The notes beneath the pieces were generated by a model. That model was not told where the DNA came from, did no database searches, and saw only the letters and a program-made list of their open reading frames with translations. The translations under genes and the position numbers were made by a program. From positions 69,141 to 133,140 of the forward strand of contig NZ_BNAF01000012.1 in assembly GCF_014653155.1 (NCBI RefSeq): a DNA stretch of 64,000 bases, read 5' to 3'. Below, piece after piece: positions 1 to 8,003 of this stretch (positions are counted from its first letter, which is position 1; every line of letters starts with the position of its first letter). The DNA comes from Sphingobacterium griseoflavum (GTDB lineage Bacteria > Bacteroidota > Bacteroidia > Sphingobacteriales > Sphingobacteriaceae).

Positions 1-14
1 TCTATGTTCTCACA

Positions 15-58
15 CAAAATTACGCGAAGACTAAGTGCAGCACTAATACTATTTTAAC
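15..58 (-). promoter_or_regulatory. Predicted promoter and operator for a gene left of the window
   Basis: On the minus strand TAATTTTG (plus positions 15-22) fits the Bacteroidota -7 consensus TAnnTTTG. The 12-mer AATACTATTTTA lies upstream of it on the plus strand at 45-56. The same arrangement occurs before susC and before the GH5 gene of this locus. A further TACTATTTTA is at 122-131. Transcription would start near position 8 and run off the left edge, so a co-regulated gene is expected there. This is inferred from motif and spacing only. Confidence 0.5.
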
Positions 59-154
59 TGTTATTGGTGCAATTCCAACAAAATAGCCCTATCAATATTC
101 AAATAACATCTTTTGTACTTGTACTATTTTAGCAGCTGCGGTAACGTTATCGTA

Positions 155-193
155 GCAAAAAAAAGAAAAAGGAGTAGCCTATACTACCCCTTG
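155..193 (-). terminator. Rho-independent terminator after the GH5 gene
   Basis: Read on the minus strand, a 9-bp stem (AAGGGGTAG with CTACTCCTT, one G-U pair) has a 6-base loop and is followed by a run of T. It lies about 40 bases after the stop of the mannanase gene at 231 and probably ends that transcript. The rest of 1-230 holds only the predicted promoter and operator copies. Confidence 0.75.
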
Positions 194-230
194 CACGATC
201 ACTAGACGCTATCGGTCGATACCAGATATG

Positions 231-1430
231 CTACGGATACACCAAACTTGGATAGTGATAATGGAAGTCATTTGTAGCGACCTTAATTGCATCAAAATTT
301 CCGTAGTTATCGTTCTCCCAAGGATTTTTCCAAGCGCAGACGCCTGCGTAGCCGTTCCAGTAGCTCTGTTTGTAATAATTGGCCAAGGTTATGTTCCAAT
401 TTCCGGCATTATTGTAGCTGGATGCATTGATATTGTAACCAGGTGTTTCGCCTATCAGTACAGGTCTATCACCGTTGTCCAGCCAATAACCCACGGTGGT
501 GGTGAAAGGTGCTCCAGAAGATTGCCACTGGTACCAATGCGGCGAATAAAAGTCAAGGTAGGCATGGGTATTATTATATTGCATCTGCAATTTTGCAGGG
601 CTATAGTTATTCCCCCCATGAGGATCCCATGATGCATAGCGATCGCTGTTAAATATAATCCACATGGCTCCAACCGTTACGGGCTTAATGGAAAACTCAT
701 TAATCTTCGCCGCGCACCAAGCAACAAAACGCACCACGTTGTTTTTCTGCAGATATCCGCAATCCGCATCCCTCCACATATGTTCAGGCTCGTTACAGAT
801 GTCGTAGCCCATTATCGTTGGTTCATGCTCGTACCGTTGCAGAAATGGAACAAGAAAATACTCCGTGTACCACTGCGTTTTATTGACATCATTTATGATC
901 TGCCGATATTGATTGTGTTTGCTACTGGAATTTTTCACCATATCGAACGACCAGAAAGTGACTAAGAGATATACCCCCTTAGATTTCGCAATTTGCACCA
1001 ATTGATCCATATCAGACCAAAATTGCACGGTGGCCCCCGTCACGAGTCCATCTCCATTTAATGACGGGCTATGGCTACCTGAGCCATGAATCCATATACG
1101 GGCAAGGTTTATTTTATTATCCTTGTATCGTTGGAATTCCGCATTCCACCAATTGTAATCAAAATTACGGCCGAGATAATCCAGCGTATAGTCATTTTGT
1201 TTTTGCCACGCGGTATTCACGCCATTAAAAAAAATCTGCTTAGATCCAAGGTAAAACTTGTTACCCGAAATCGTAACGGCCTGCGTAATGGATGTGGGCG
1301 CTACGCCTGCCTGGGCTGGCATAGCAGCCTGTAGTGCCGTGTTTCTGTCGATATCTTGGAAATCGATGCGTTGACAACTGGACACCATGAGAAGCAGGTA
1401 GAGATAGCATAATGCGTTAAGATTTTTCAT
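231..1430 (-). CDS. GH5-like beta-mannanase lipoprotein
   Basis: A 399-residue clan GH-A glycoside hydrolase, most like GH5 endo-1,4-beta-mannosidases, which cut the beta-1,4-mannose backbone of mannans. The N-terminus is a lipoprotein signal with a lipobox ending in Cys19, so the enzyme is probably membrane anchored and may be exported to the cell surface. The acid/base Glu is likely E214 in ICNEPEHMW and the nucleophile E328 in VLIGETPGY, both present in the expected order and spacing. It is the last gene of the mannan locus inside the window, is separated from the GH26 gene by 109 bases, and has its own predicted promoter and operator. The GH5 subfamily and exact substrate cannot be told by eye. 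Confidence 0.85.
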   Translation of the reverse strand: MKNLNALCYLYLLLMVSSCQRIDFQDIDRNTALQAAMPAQAGVAPTSITQAVTISGNKFYLGSKQIFFNGVNTAWQKQNDYTLDYLGRNFDYNWWNAEFQRYKDNKINLARIWIHGSGSHSPSLNGDGLVTGATVQFWSDMDQLVQIAKSKGVYLLVTFWSFDMVKNSSSKHNQYRQIINDVNKTQWYTEYFLVPFLQRYEHEPTIMGYDICNEPEHMWRDADCGYLQKNNVVRFVAWCAAKINEFSIKPVTVGAMWIIFNSDRYASWDPHGGNNYSPAKLQMQYNNTHAYLDFYSPHWYQWQSSGAPFTTTVGYWLDNGDRPVLIGETPGYNINASSYNNAGNWNITLANYYKQSYWNGYAGVCAWKNPWENDNYGNFDAIKVATNDFHYHYPSLVYP

Positions 1431-1451
1431 AAGTATTTATTTTTGGTTAAA

Positions 1452-1494
1452 CGAAGATAATAACAGCAGTTACGATCTGGGTAATACTATTTTA
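1452..1494 (-). promoter_or_regulatory. Predicted promoter and operator of the GH5 gene
   Basis: AATACTATTTTA is at 1483-1494 on the plus strand. Downstream in the direction of transcription, after 23 bases, comes TATCTTCG (plus 1452-1459), one mismatch from the TAnnTTTG -7 box. A second AATAC begins at 1504, exactly 21 bases from the first, as expected for tandem AraC-type half-sites. The start codon is about 22 bases downstream of the -7 box. Confidence 0.55.
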
Positions 1495-1539
1495 TCCACA
1501 ACCAATACAAATAACTCATTTACAATATTTTAAACTGAA

Positions 1540-2598
1540 TTACTCTTCAAGCATCACTACGCATTCAGCGCCATAAACATCTTTTACCACGTCAACGCTA
1601 TTTTTTTCAAAGACGAGCTCGGACCATCCCATGAAAAATATCCAGTCCGGTTGATCCTCGAAGGTGTCAACCGACGGGAGCACTTGACACTCACCTATTC
1701 CCATCGGCTTGCCCTTTGCAACGCGTTTAATAGATTCATACTTACGTTTCGAAAACCCCGATTGGTCATCGTAGACATCTAAACTAACAATATCCCAGTA
1801 TGCATCACCAGGATTGTACACTTCGACATCTCTGTCAAGTGTCGAAAAATCCTGCACATTCCACACCCAAATCAAATTATCCAGGCCTTTTTTGTGCACA
1901 AAATAGTCGTGCAAGTATCGATAAAGCTTCGCGGTTCCATACGCTCCAGGACGTCCTCCCCACCAAAACTTTTCTTGGTTCATCTCGTGAAAGGGTCTAA
2001 AAAGAGCAATTACTTTATTATCTTTCAACCGTTGCAAGTATACGGCGACCTCCTCCATCATCGCTACAAATCGGTCGTTAATGACCGTTCCTTCCGCGAA
2101 CAATTCATCCCATTGTTTATCATCAAGCGCACTAAGTACACCTTGACCATTATCCCAAGCGCAGGGCTGACCGTTAGCGGGATTACAGGCATGCCACATG
2201 ATGTTGACCACCGCGCCTTTTCGATATTGCTTAATCGCTTCGTTGATCATTGTTTCCCGATGATCAATATTTTCCTGTTGGAACAGAAAATCGCCACTCC
2301 AAAGTGCCGGATATTTTCCGACCACCTCGAAAACCTTATTGGTCCATCGTGCTGGGTCACTGTTTGGCTCTCGATTGTGAATACCTCCCAACACACGTTT
2401 TCCTTTGAGCTGCTGAAGTCGCATCATGATTTTCTGTTTTTCCGTTTCGGCCGACCATGTCGAAGAGTCTTCCGCCTGTCCCGTATTGTCCACATCGTCT
2501 CGCTGCCTGAGATTGCCCACGCAGGAGAGATTTACGGCATTTAACAGCAAAAAAAGATAGATACACAAGAGACTAGATTTTTTCAAATTAACATTCAT
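1540..2598 (-). CDS. GH26 beta-mannanase lipoprotein
   Basis: A 352-residue glycoside hydrolase family 26 enzyme, a retaining endo- or exo-beta-mannanase. It begins with a lipoprotein signal (lipobox NLSC, Cys26). The GH26 acid/base motif RPFHEMNQEKFWWGG places the catalytic Glu at E205, and the nucleophile is E303 in GIGECQ. Trp and His residues after the acid/base fit the mannose-binding subsites of the family. The gene sits between the DUF5060 glycosidase (31 bases upstream) and the GH5 gene. It is one of two clearly different GH26 enzymes in the locus, which suggests a division of labour, for example backbone cutting and oligosaccharide trimming. Which does which is not visible. Confidence 0.9.
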   Translation of the reverse strand: MNVNLKKSSLLCIYLFLLLNAVNLSCVGNLRQRDDVDNTGQAEDSSTWSAETEKQKIMMRLQQLKGKRVLGGIHNREPNSDPARWTNKVFEVVGKYPALWSGDFLFQQENIDHRETMINEAIKQYRKGAVVNIMWHACNPANGQPCAWDNGQGVLSALDDKQWDELFAEGTVINDRFVAMMEEVAVYLQRLKDNKVIALFRPFHEMNQEKFWWGGRPGAYGTAKLYRYLHDYFVHKKGLDNLIWVWNVQDFSTLDRDVEVYNPGDAYWDIVSLDVYDDQSGFSKRKYESIKRVAKGKPMGIGECQVLPSVDTFEDQPDWIFFMGWSELVFEKNSVDVVKDVYGAECVVMLEE

Positions 2599-2629
2599 AT
2601 ATTATTCGTTCTTTTAACTAGTTAGCTAC

Positions 2630-4309
2630 TTATTTAATGATAAAAACCATATCGCTTTTTGATCCAATGTACACATCCTTAAGTACAATACGGCCTTGGC
2701 TGCAGGAAATCTGCTCCTCACTACTGTATACACGCTCGACCGGATCATAACAAATCATACGATCAAACGAGTCACTATCAACTGCGATACTTATTTCACC
2801 GCCTTGTATCAGATATCCCGCATTATGTATGTATACAAATACCTCCATTCCGCATTGTACGGCATAGGCGTCCAGTTCGTTGCTCATTATTTCCAGTCGT
2901 TTAAACTCGCCCTTCCCCGCTTTCAACATACGGTCATTTATTTCACGCACACCCAGGTAATATGGCATTAAACTCCTATTTTCAAAATATTCCCACCACC
3001 AGCTCATGGGAAGAACGGGGGTCGGCGAAAAAAGGCCGTACCAAAGACCACGTTTAAAATCTACCTCCATCTCTCTGGAAAAATCATCGAAATTTTTATG
3101 CCAATCCCATTCGTAGCCAAATTCACCGATAACATAAGGCTTACCATGATCATTTGCATATCGCAGTACTTCCGAAGGTATGGCAGCTGTGTTCCCATAA
3201 ATATGCTTTTGGTTAATATCAATTCCTTCCACATCATTTAACCCCTGAATATCCCGATGGGAAATGCTACTCGTCACTAGGTGGCGGTAAGGGTCGATCT
3301 CTTTTAAATAATCTGCCATCTCGCTATGCCAGTCTACGATATCTTGTGAATCAATAGGTCTATCTCGACCATTGTGCTGTATATTGTCCACTTCGTTGAG
3401 CAACTCCCACATGGCTATGTGGGGTGAATATGCCCAACGAGCAACGATATAGCGGAGCCGGTTTTTGTAAACACGTTTTGCAATTGGATTTGCAAAAAAC
3501 TCGTCACTCGTTGCTACGCCTCCAAATCCATCTTTTCTAAAATTACCTGTACCTAATGTCAACATCATATAAAGATCCAATGAATCCGCAAGCGCAAGCA
3601 GATGATCCATTCTTTCTATCGCACTCGGGTTAAAGTAAGCCGAGTCGGCGCGATAACGATGGTTATTAAATCCATCTTGAAAATCTAACGGCAGGTTCCA
3701 AGCGCAGATCCAAGTCCGAAAAAAGTTGCCGCCATACCGGGCAAATTTGGGCAGCATGTAATCATAGTTATACCGATCCGCACGTTGGTGGAGGGGAGCA
3801 AAATACTTGGAATCGTCACGTGTTCTGGACTCCCAACAAATATTTTCCGCAACGCCACGGAAAGGTTCGCCATTATCGAAAACCAATGCCCAGTTGTTCT
3901 TTACCGTCAAAAATCCTTTGTCCATTGCGTTTTTCACATCCACCTTTAACGTCTTTGATCGAGAAATGACCTTTTGTCTACGCTGCAAAACAAAATGAAA
4001 ATGGTAAACCCCGAAATCTTGAGGTAAAAATCGAGCGGCCCATGCAGAGATTTCTCCAGACTTTCCTGTCTCAAAGAAGCAAGGTTGGAGGATACGTGCA
4101 CCGGAAGGCGTTGTAACCTCCATATCCAATTTGATGTCCTCCTGAAGGTACGGATTCTGCCATACTGATTTCAGCGAAACTAGAAAGTCTAATCTTTTGT
4201 AGCGTACGGCATCCTTATCGGAAAAGTGTACCGACTGAATCTGCGCAACAGCTGTTGCGAAGTGCAGGACAGCCAACGCTATCATTAATAAGAACTTTTT
4301 CATAGCCAT
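2630..4309 (-). CDS. DUF5060 plus GH5-like glycosidase
   Basis: A 559-residue secreted protein with a signal peptide ending near VAQ (about residue 23). An N-terminal beta-sandwich (about 25-125) resembles DUF5060, and the following (beta/alpha)8 domain is of the clan GH-A type, with the probable acid/base E306 in WELLNEVDN and nucleophile E396 in YVIGEFGYEW. A beta-rich tail follows (about 480-559). Related proteins are annotated as glycoside hydrolases or putative collagen-binding proteins; activity on mannan is inferred from context. The first ATG (4309) overlaps the TAA of the upstream GH26 gene by one base (TAATG), implying translational coupling. A second ATG two codons later gives the more usual MKKFLL start. 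Confidence 0.8.
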   Translation of the reverse strand: MAMKKFLLMIALAVLHFATAVAQIQSVHFSDKDAVRYKRLDFLVSLKSVWQNPYLQEDIKLDMEVTTPSGARILQPCFFETGKSGEISAWAARFLPQDFGVYHFHFVLQRRQKVISRSKTLKVDVKNAMDKGFLTVKNNWALVFDNGEPFRGVAENICWESRTRDDSKYFAPLHQRADRYNYDYMLPKFARYGGNFFRTWICAWNLPLDFQDGFNNHRYRADSAYFNPSAIERMDHLLALADSLDLYMMLTLGTGNFRKDGFGGVATSDEFFANPIAKRVYKNRLRYIVARWAYSPHIAMWELLNEVDNIQHNGRDRPIDSQDIVDWHSEMADYLKEIDPYRHLVTSSISHRDIQGLNDVEGIDINQKHIYGNTAAIPSEVLRYANDHGKPYVIGEFGYEWDWHKNFDDFSREMEVDFKRGLWYGLFSPTPVLPMSWWWEYFENRSLMPYYLGVREINDRMLKAGKGEFKRLEIMSNELDAYAVQCGMEVFVYIHNAGYLIQGGEISIAVDSDSFDRMICYDPVERVYSSEEQISCSQGRIVLKDVYIGSKSDMVFIIK

Positions 4310-5499
4310 TAGTTTACGGTTACGCCTTCTGCCAGCACATACATATTTGGCAGTTCTTTGGAAAAGAGGCTTATGGAACTTCGGTAGAGCACTTTAAAAT
4401 TTTCTGTTGAAGGGTGTCCCTTCCATGGCCCATAGAAATGATTCCCTTCCTTCAGCGGGTCAAAGGCATTTCTCCACATCACGATCATACTGACCTTTTT
4501 TCCAACCATTGGGATAAGGATTTGCTCCGTCCAATAGTCCGTGTATGGAGCGTTCCCATTTTGGATTCCCTCTATACCTATTTCCGTTACGCCACAAGGT
4601 TTCAGTTTCTCCATGGATAGCTGCTGTAACGCCGTTAAATTAGCTGTAAAAGCCTGTGTATTTGTCCCATGATAGCAGTCCATTCCTATGAAATCTACAA
4701 AACTATCGCCAGGCCAGCGGATGAGTAGCTCCTCGCGGCCGCCGTTGTTGTCGCGTTGCGGCGAAATTGCGAAAATAAGGTTATGGACATTTTTAGTTTT
4801 TGTTAAATAAGACAATGTAAATTTCCAAAGGCTGATAAATTCGTCGGGTGTTGTGCACGAACTTCCCCACCATGACCATGCTTGGGTATGCTCATGAAAA
4901 GGACGAAAGACGATCGGTATAAGGTTCCCGTCTTTATCTTTCAATGACAAGGCAAACGCAGCTAAATTGTCTAGCCACCCTTTAAATTTCTGATTGGTCG
5001 TACTACCCTCTTCCAAAATTTCCCGTGCAACAGAAGCAGAGGAATTATCCCAGGAATCGCCACCGGTCAACGGATTATTCAAATGACACATCGCTGTAAC
5101 GACTTCACCACGTGCACGTGCTTCCAGTATGGTTCTCTTGCGAGCATTATTCAACGTCGAGGTCGTGATTCTGTCATCCATGAGTTCTGCCAAATCGACA
5201 CTATAGACCGCGGGATAATCGCCGACAATTTCGTAGGTGTCCGAGCGGCCTTGCTCGTCCATCCACTCTCGCCCATAAAGGAGATCGTCATGATGACCAA
5301 AAAGAAAGCCCCTGTCTTGAATCCGCCACAACTGGGAATAAAGCGCCTTTGTTTCATCTGTAGCCGCCTTGTCATATAGAGTAAGTGCTATCTGCTGGAA
5401 TTGTTGTTTGGGATCTTCCGAATGCGCCGGCCCAGATTTGCTACATGCCGCACTACCTATAAACAAGATCGTGAAAGCTAAAGAGTGTATCTTTTTCAT
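4309..5499 (-). CDS. GH26 beta-mannanase lipoprotein (second copy)
   Basis: A 396-residue GH26 enzyme with a lipoprotein signal (Cys19). The acid/base is E203 in RPFHEHTQAWSWWG and the nucleophile E306 in GVTEIGIEG, both at normal family positions. It differs clearly from the other GH26 of this locus, with a longer N-terminal region and different loops, so it is not a recent duplication. In Bacteroidota mannan loci a GH26 next to SusD is often the surface endo-mannanase; that role is inferred. It follows the surface-lipoprotein gene by 6 bases and couples to the DUF5060 gene through a one-base overlap. Confidence 0.9.
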   Translation of the reverse strand: MKKIHSLAFTILFIGSAACSKSGPAHSEDPKQQFQQIALTLYDKAATDETKALYSQLWRIQDRGFLFGHHDDLLYGREWMDEQGRSDTYEIVGDYPAVYSVDLAELMDDRITTSTLNNARKRTILEARARGEVVTAMCHLNNPLTGGDSWDNSSASVAREILEEGSTTNQKFKGWLDNLAAFALSLKDKDGNLIPIVFRPFHEHTQAWSWWGSSCTTPDEFISLWKFTLSYLTKTKNVHNLIFAISPQRDNNGGREELLIRWPGDSFVDFIGMDCYHGTNTQAFTANLTALQQLSMEKLKPCGVTEIGIEGIQNGNAPYTDYWTEQILIPMVGKKVSMIVMWRNAFDPLKEGNHFYGPWKGHPSTENFKVLYRSSISLFSKELPNMYVLAEGVTVN

Positions 5500-5505
5500 A
5501 TTGTG

Positions 5506-6441
5506 CTAACTACGTTTTTTAACCTCTATCCAATACCTACGGGGCTTTTTGACAAATTTGTCATAATCTGAATAGATTGCGCCCCAATCATCAGTACCGT
5601 TTAGCGCGAATACAAAAGCGTGGTTCTGGATAGTTTTGCTTAAGTTATTACCCAATGCCTCTGTCCCGGAACCGACAAACGAGCAACTCACTCGTGAGCC
5701 ATCAGCAGCGATCAAAGTAAGCACATCTGTCGTATAATCTCGTTCCCACGTCCCTTCTCCTTTTGGAAGCTTCCTATAGAAGTGATTGACATCTGTCCGC
5801 GGATCCAAAATGTACGTAAAGTTAGCAAACGTACCGTCCGGACCTGGATCATGGATGAATTTACCTGTTGTCTTGCCCGTAGCAGTTACAGCCGTTAACG
5901 TGAAAGTAATCACATTGTCCAGTTCCACTTGCGGACCTTCCGCTGCCGGCCATATCCAGGGTTTACTGGTCAATGATAATACACCGCCCCCGCCATATTC
6001 AGGTCCCGTACCTCCGTATAGCACCAAATCCTGCATGTCATATGTACCCAATATCGATTCTTCGAATGGTTCAATTTCCACCTGCCATTCCCGAGCTTCA
6101 CCTGTTTCCGCCGTTACGGTATATGTCAGTTTATAATCATCTGTTAAAAAATTGACTTCTTGACCAGATTGCGGCGAGACCTGTGCACGGTAAGATTGCT
6201 GCACAATGGGCTTTACTTTTGAAAAATCAGTATTGTTTTCCACCAATACCTTAACCTTCACGGTGCCCAGCTCACGATCAACCACCGCAGCGCCAATTTG
6301 CGTAAAGCCTTCACCCATGGTAAAATTCTCAATAGACTTTTCGTTGCTCTGCACACCTTCATATGGGTCTTTTCGACAGCCGATCGCCCCGCCTAATAGT
6401 ATGAGAATAAACAAAGAAAGATTACATATTTTCGTTTTCAT
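5506..6441 (-). CDS. Putative surface glycan-binding lipoprotein
   Basis: A 311-residue lipoprotein (lipobox Cys22, GGAIGCRKD). Residues about 40-125 look like an Ig-like beta-sandwich of the kind found at the N-terminus of SusE/F-type proteins (DUF5018-like). The remainder is beta-rich, with several Trp and Tyr residues that could stack on sugar rings. Its position directly after SusD and before the enzymes is the usual place for a surface glycan-binding protein. No catalytic motif is visible, and binding to mannan is inferred only from context. Confidence 0.65.
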   Translation of the reverse strand: MKTKICNLSLFILILLGGAIGCRKDPYEGVQSNEKSIENFTMGEGFTQIGAAVVDRELGTVKVKVLVENNTDFSKVKPIVQQSYRAQVSPQSGQEVNFLTDDYKLTYTVTAETGEAREWQVEIEPFEESILGTYDMQDLVLYGGTGPEYGGGGVLSLTSKPWIWPAAEGPQVELDNVITFTLTAVTATGKTTGKFIHDPGPDGTFANFTYILDPRTDVNHFYRKLPKGEGTWERDYTTDVLTLIAADGSRVSCSFVGSGTEALGNNLSKTIQNHAFVFALNGTDDWGAIYSDYDKFVKKPRRYWIEVKKRS

Positions 6442-6452
6442 AATATGATAGA

Positions 6453-7997
6453 TTAAGGTTTCATTAGAGGGTTTGCGTCCAGCTCACGCTGTGGAATAGG
6501 AAAGAAATAAGCACCTGAAGTAATCGATTTTCCGTATTTCTCAACCAAAATTTTTTGCATTGTGTTTGTTCGTCGCAAGTCGAAAAGACGATTTCCTTCA
6601 AAAGCGAGCTCGTATGCTCGCTCCTCGATAACTGCCTGACGAAATTCGCTCATCGACAGATTGGCTGGCAGCGGTCCCAATCCCGCGCGTGTCCGGATTT
6701 TGTTCACAGCGGCGTAACCTTCTACTGTTGGTCCTGCAGCTTCTGCATACACTAAAAGAATATCTGAAAAGCGGATAATGGGTGAATTGGTGCTCATCTT
6801 ATCGGCGTCACGCAGCGGATCTATGAACTTACGGGTAAATGGTCGAGAAAAATCATTAATTCCCAACTCAATCGTATTACCATCTGGATTGACCACTTGC
6901 GATACGATCAAATCCGTCTTACGTTTGTCACTGTCGTTGTAGCTGTCAAAGTGAGCCGCTTCCATTTGAAAGTGATTCCAGCCCCGACCGATATTAATCA
7001 TGCTTGAATTTGGATCGCTCGGATTATACGGTATGGTCATGACGAACCCTGGATCCGGCAGAAACATATTGGGCAGCTTGGAGTAGTTGCCTTCTCTCTC
7101 TCCCGTCCGATCCACTGCCGCATCGAATATATGTTCAGACACCGCTGCATTTTTATAGACCTCCGTATTCCAAATATCCGGTAGAATATCTGTGAAATTG
7201 AAAACCTGCTGTTGATTGACGACCTTGTCCGCATAGGTTAGCGCTTCCTGATAAAGCAGATCCGCATTCCCGACAAAATCGTATCCTAAAGCATTGCTCG
7301 ATCCAGAAGAGGCCATATGCAGGTAGACTTTCGCGAGCAAAGCCTGTGCAGCAGCCCTATTGGCCCTTCCTTCAAAATTCTTGTTTAGCGTCATCAATGC
7401 TTCTCCTTGTTTGAGGTCATTGATAATCACTTCATAGATCTGGGGGATCGTCGATTTTTCGGCAGGAATTTGTTCAGCCTCTACCAACGGCTCCAAACGG
7501 AGAGGAACCTCGCCAAACAAGCGCACCAAGTTAAAATAATGTAATGCTCGTAGAAAATACCCCTCGCCGATGATTTGATTCTGATCCGCCTCCGGCATGT
7601 TGGGTACATTGGGAACGTTTGCAATGACGGCATTTGCTCGTGCGATGCCACGATAGAGGTACGTCCATAGATTATCCAAATCAGCATTCGTGGAGGTCGT
7701 CCGAAGTTGATCGAGCTCAAAATTAGCCTGTCCAGCGTCCGATTTAGCCGTTAGATTTTCGGTAGGCAACTCTGTTATGATGTAATAGCCCCGCGAATAA
7801 TATCCTACCTCAGGTAAGATCGCGTAGGCATATATTAAGCCCGAAACTGCGTCATCTGCAGTCTTATAAAACGAGTTCGAATTGACGATACCATACGGCT
7901 CTTCGCTTAACTTTGAGCAGGAAAAAAAAGTACCCCCTATCAACGCAGACAAACAAAGGCCTACTATTATCTTATTAAAGTTCATGTTTCTTTTCAA
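6453..7997 (-). CDS. SusD/RagB family outer-membrane lipoprotein
   Basis: A 514-residue SusD-like protein, the surface lipoprotein that forms a lid on the SusC transporter and binds incoming oligosaccharides. It has a lipoprotein signal (GGTFFSC, Cys27), the helical TPR-like N-terminal half with the typical GEGYFLRALHYFNLVRLFG segment, and the family C-terminus with RAYELAFEGNRLFDLRR and FPIPQRELDANP. The length is typical. It lies 6 bases after susC, forming the conserved susCD pair. Confidence 0.95.
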   Translation of the reverse strand: MKRNMNFNKIIVGLCLSALIGGTFFSCSKLSEEPYGIVNSNSFYKTADDAVSGLIYAYAILPEVGYYSRGYYIITELPTENLTAKSDAGQANFELDQLRTTSTNADLDNLWTYLYRGIARANAVIANVPNVPNMPEADQNQIIGEGYFLRALHYFNLVRLFGEVPLRLEPLVEAEQIPAEKSTIPQIYEVIINDLKQGEALMTLNKNFEGRANRAAAQALLAKVYLHMASSGSSNALGYDFVGNADLLYQEALTYADKVVNQQQVFNFTDILPDIWNTEVYKNAAVSEHIFDAAVDRTGEREGNYSKLPNMFLPDPGFVMTIPYNPSDPNSSMINIGRGWNHFQMEAAHFDSYNDSDKRKTDLIVSQVVNPDGNTIELGINDFSRPFTRKFIDPLRDADKMSTNSPIIRFSDILLVYAEAAGPTVEGYAAVNKIRTRAGLGPLPANLSMSEFRQAVIEERAYELAFEGNRLFDLRRTNTMQKILVEKYGKSITSGAYFFPIPQRELDANPLMKP

Positions 7998-8003
7998 TTT
8001 AGT

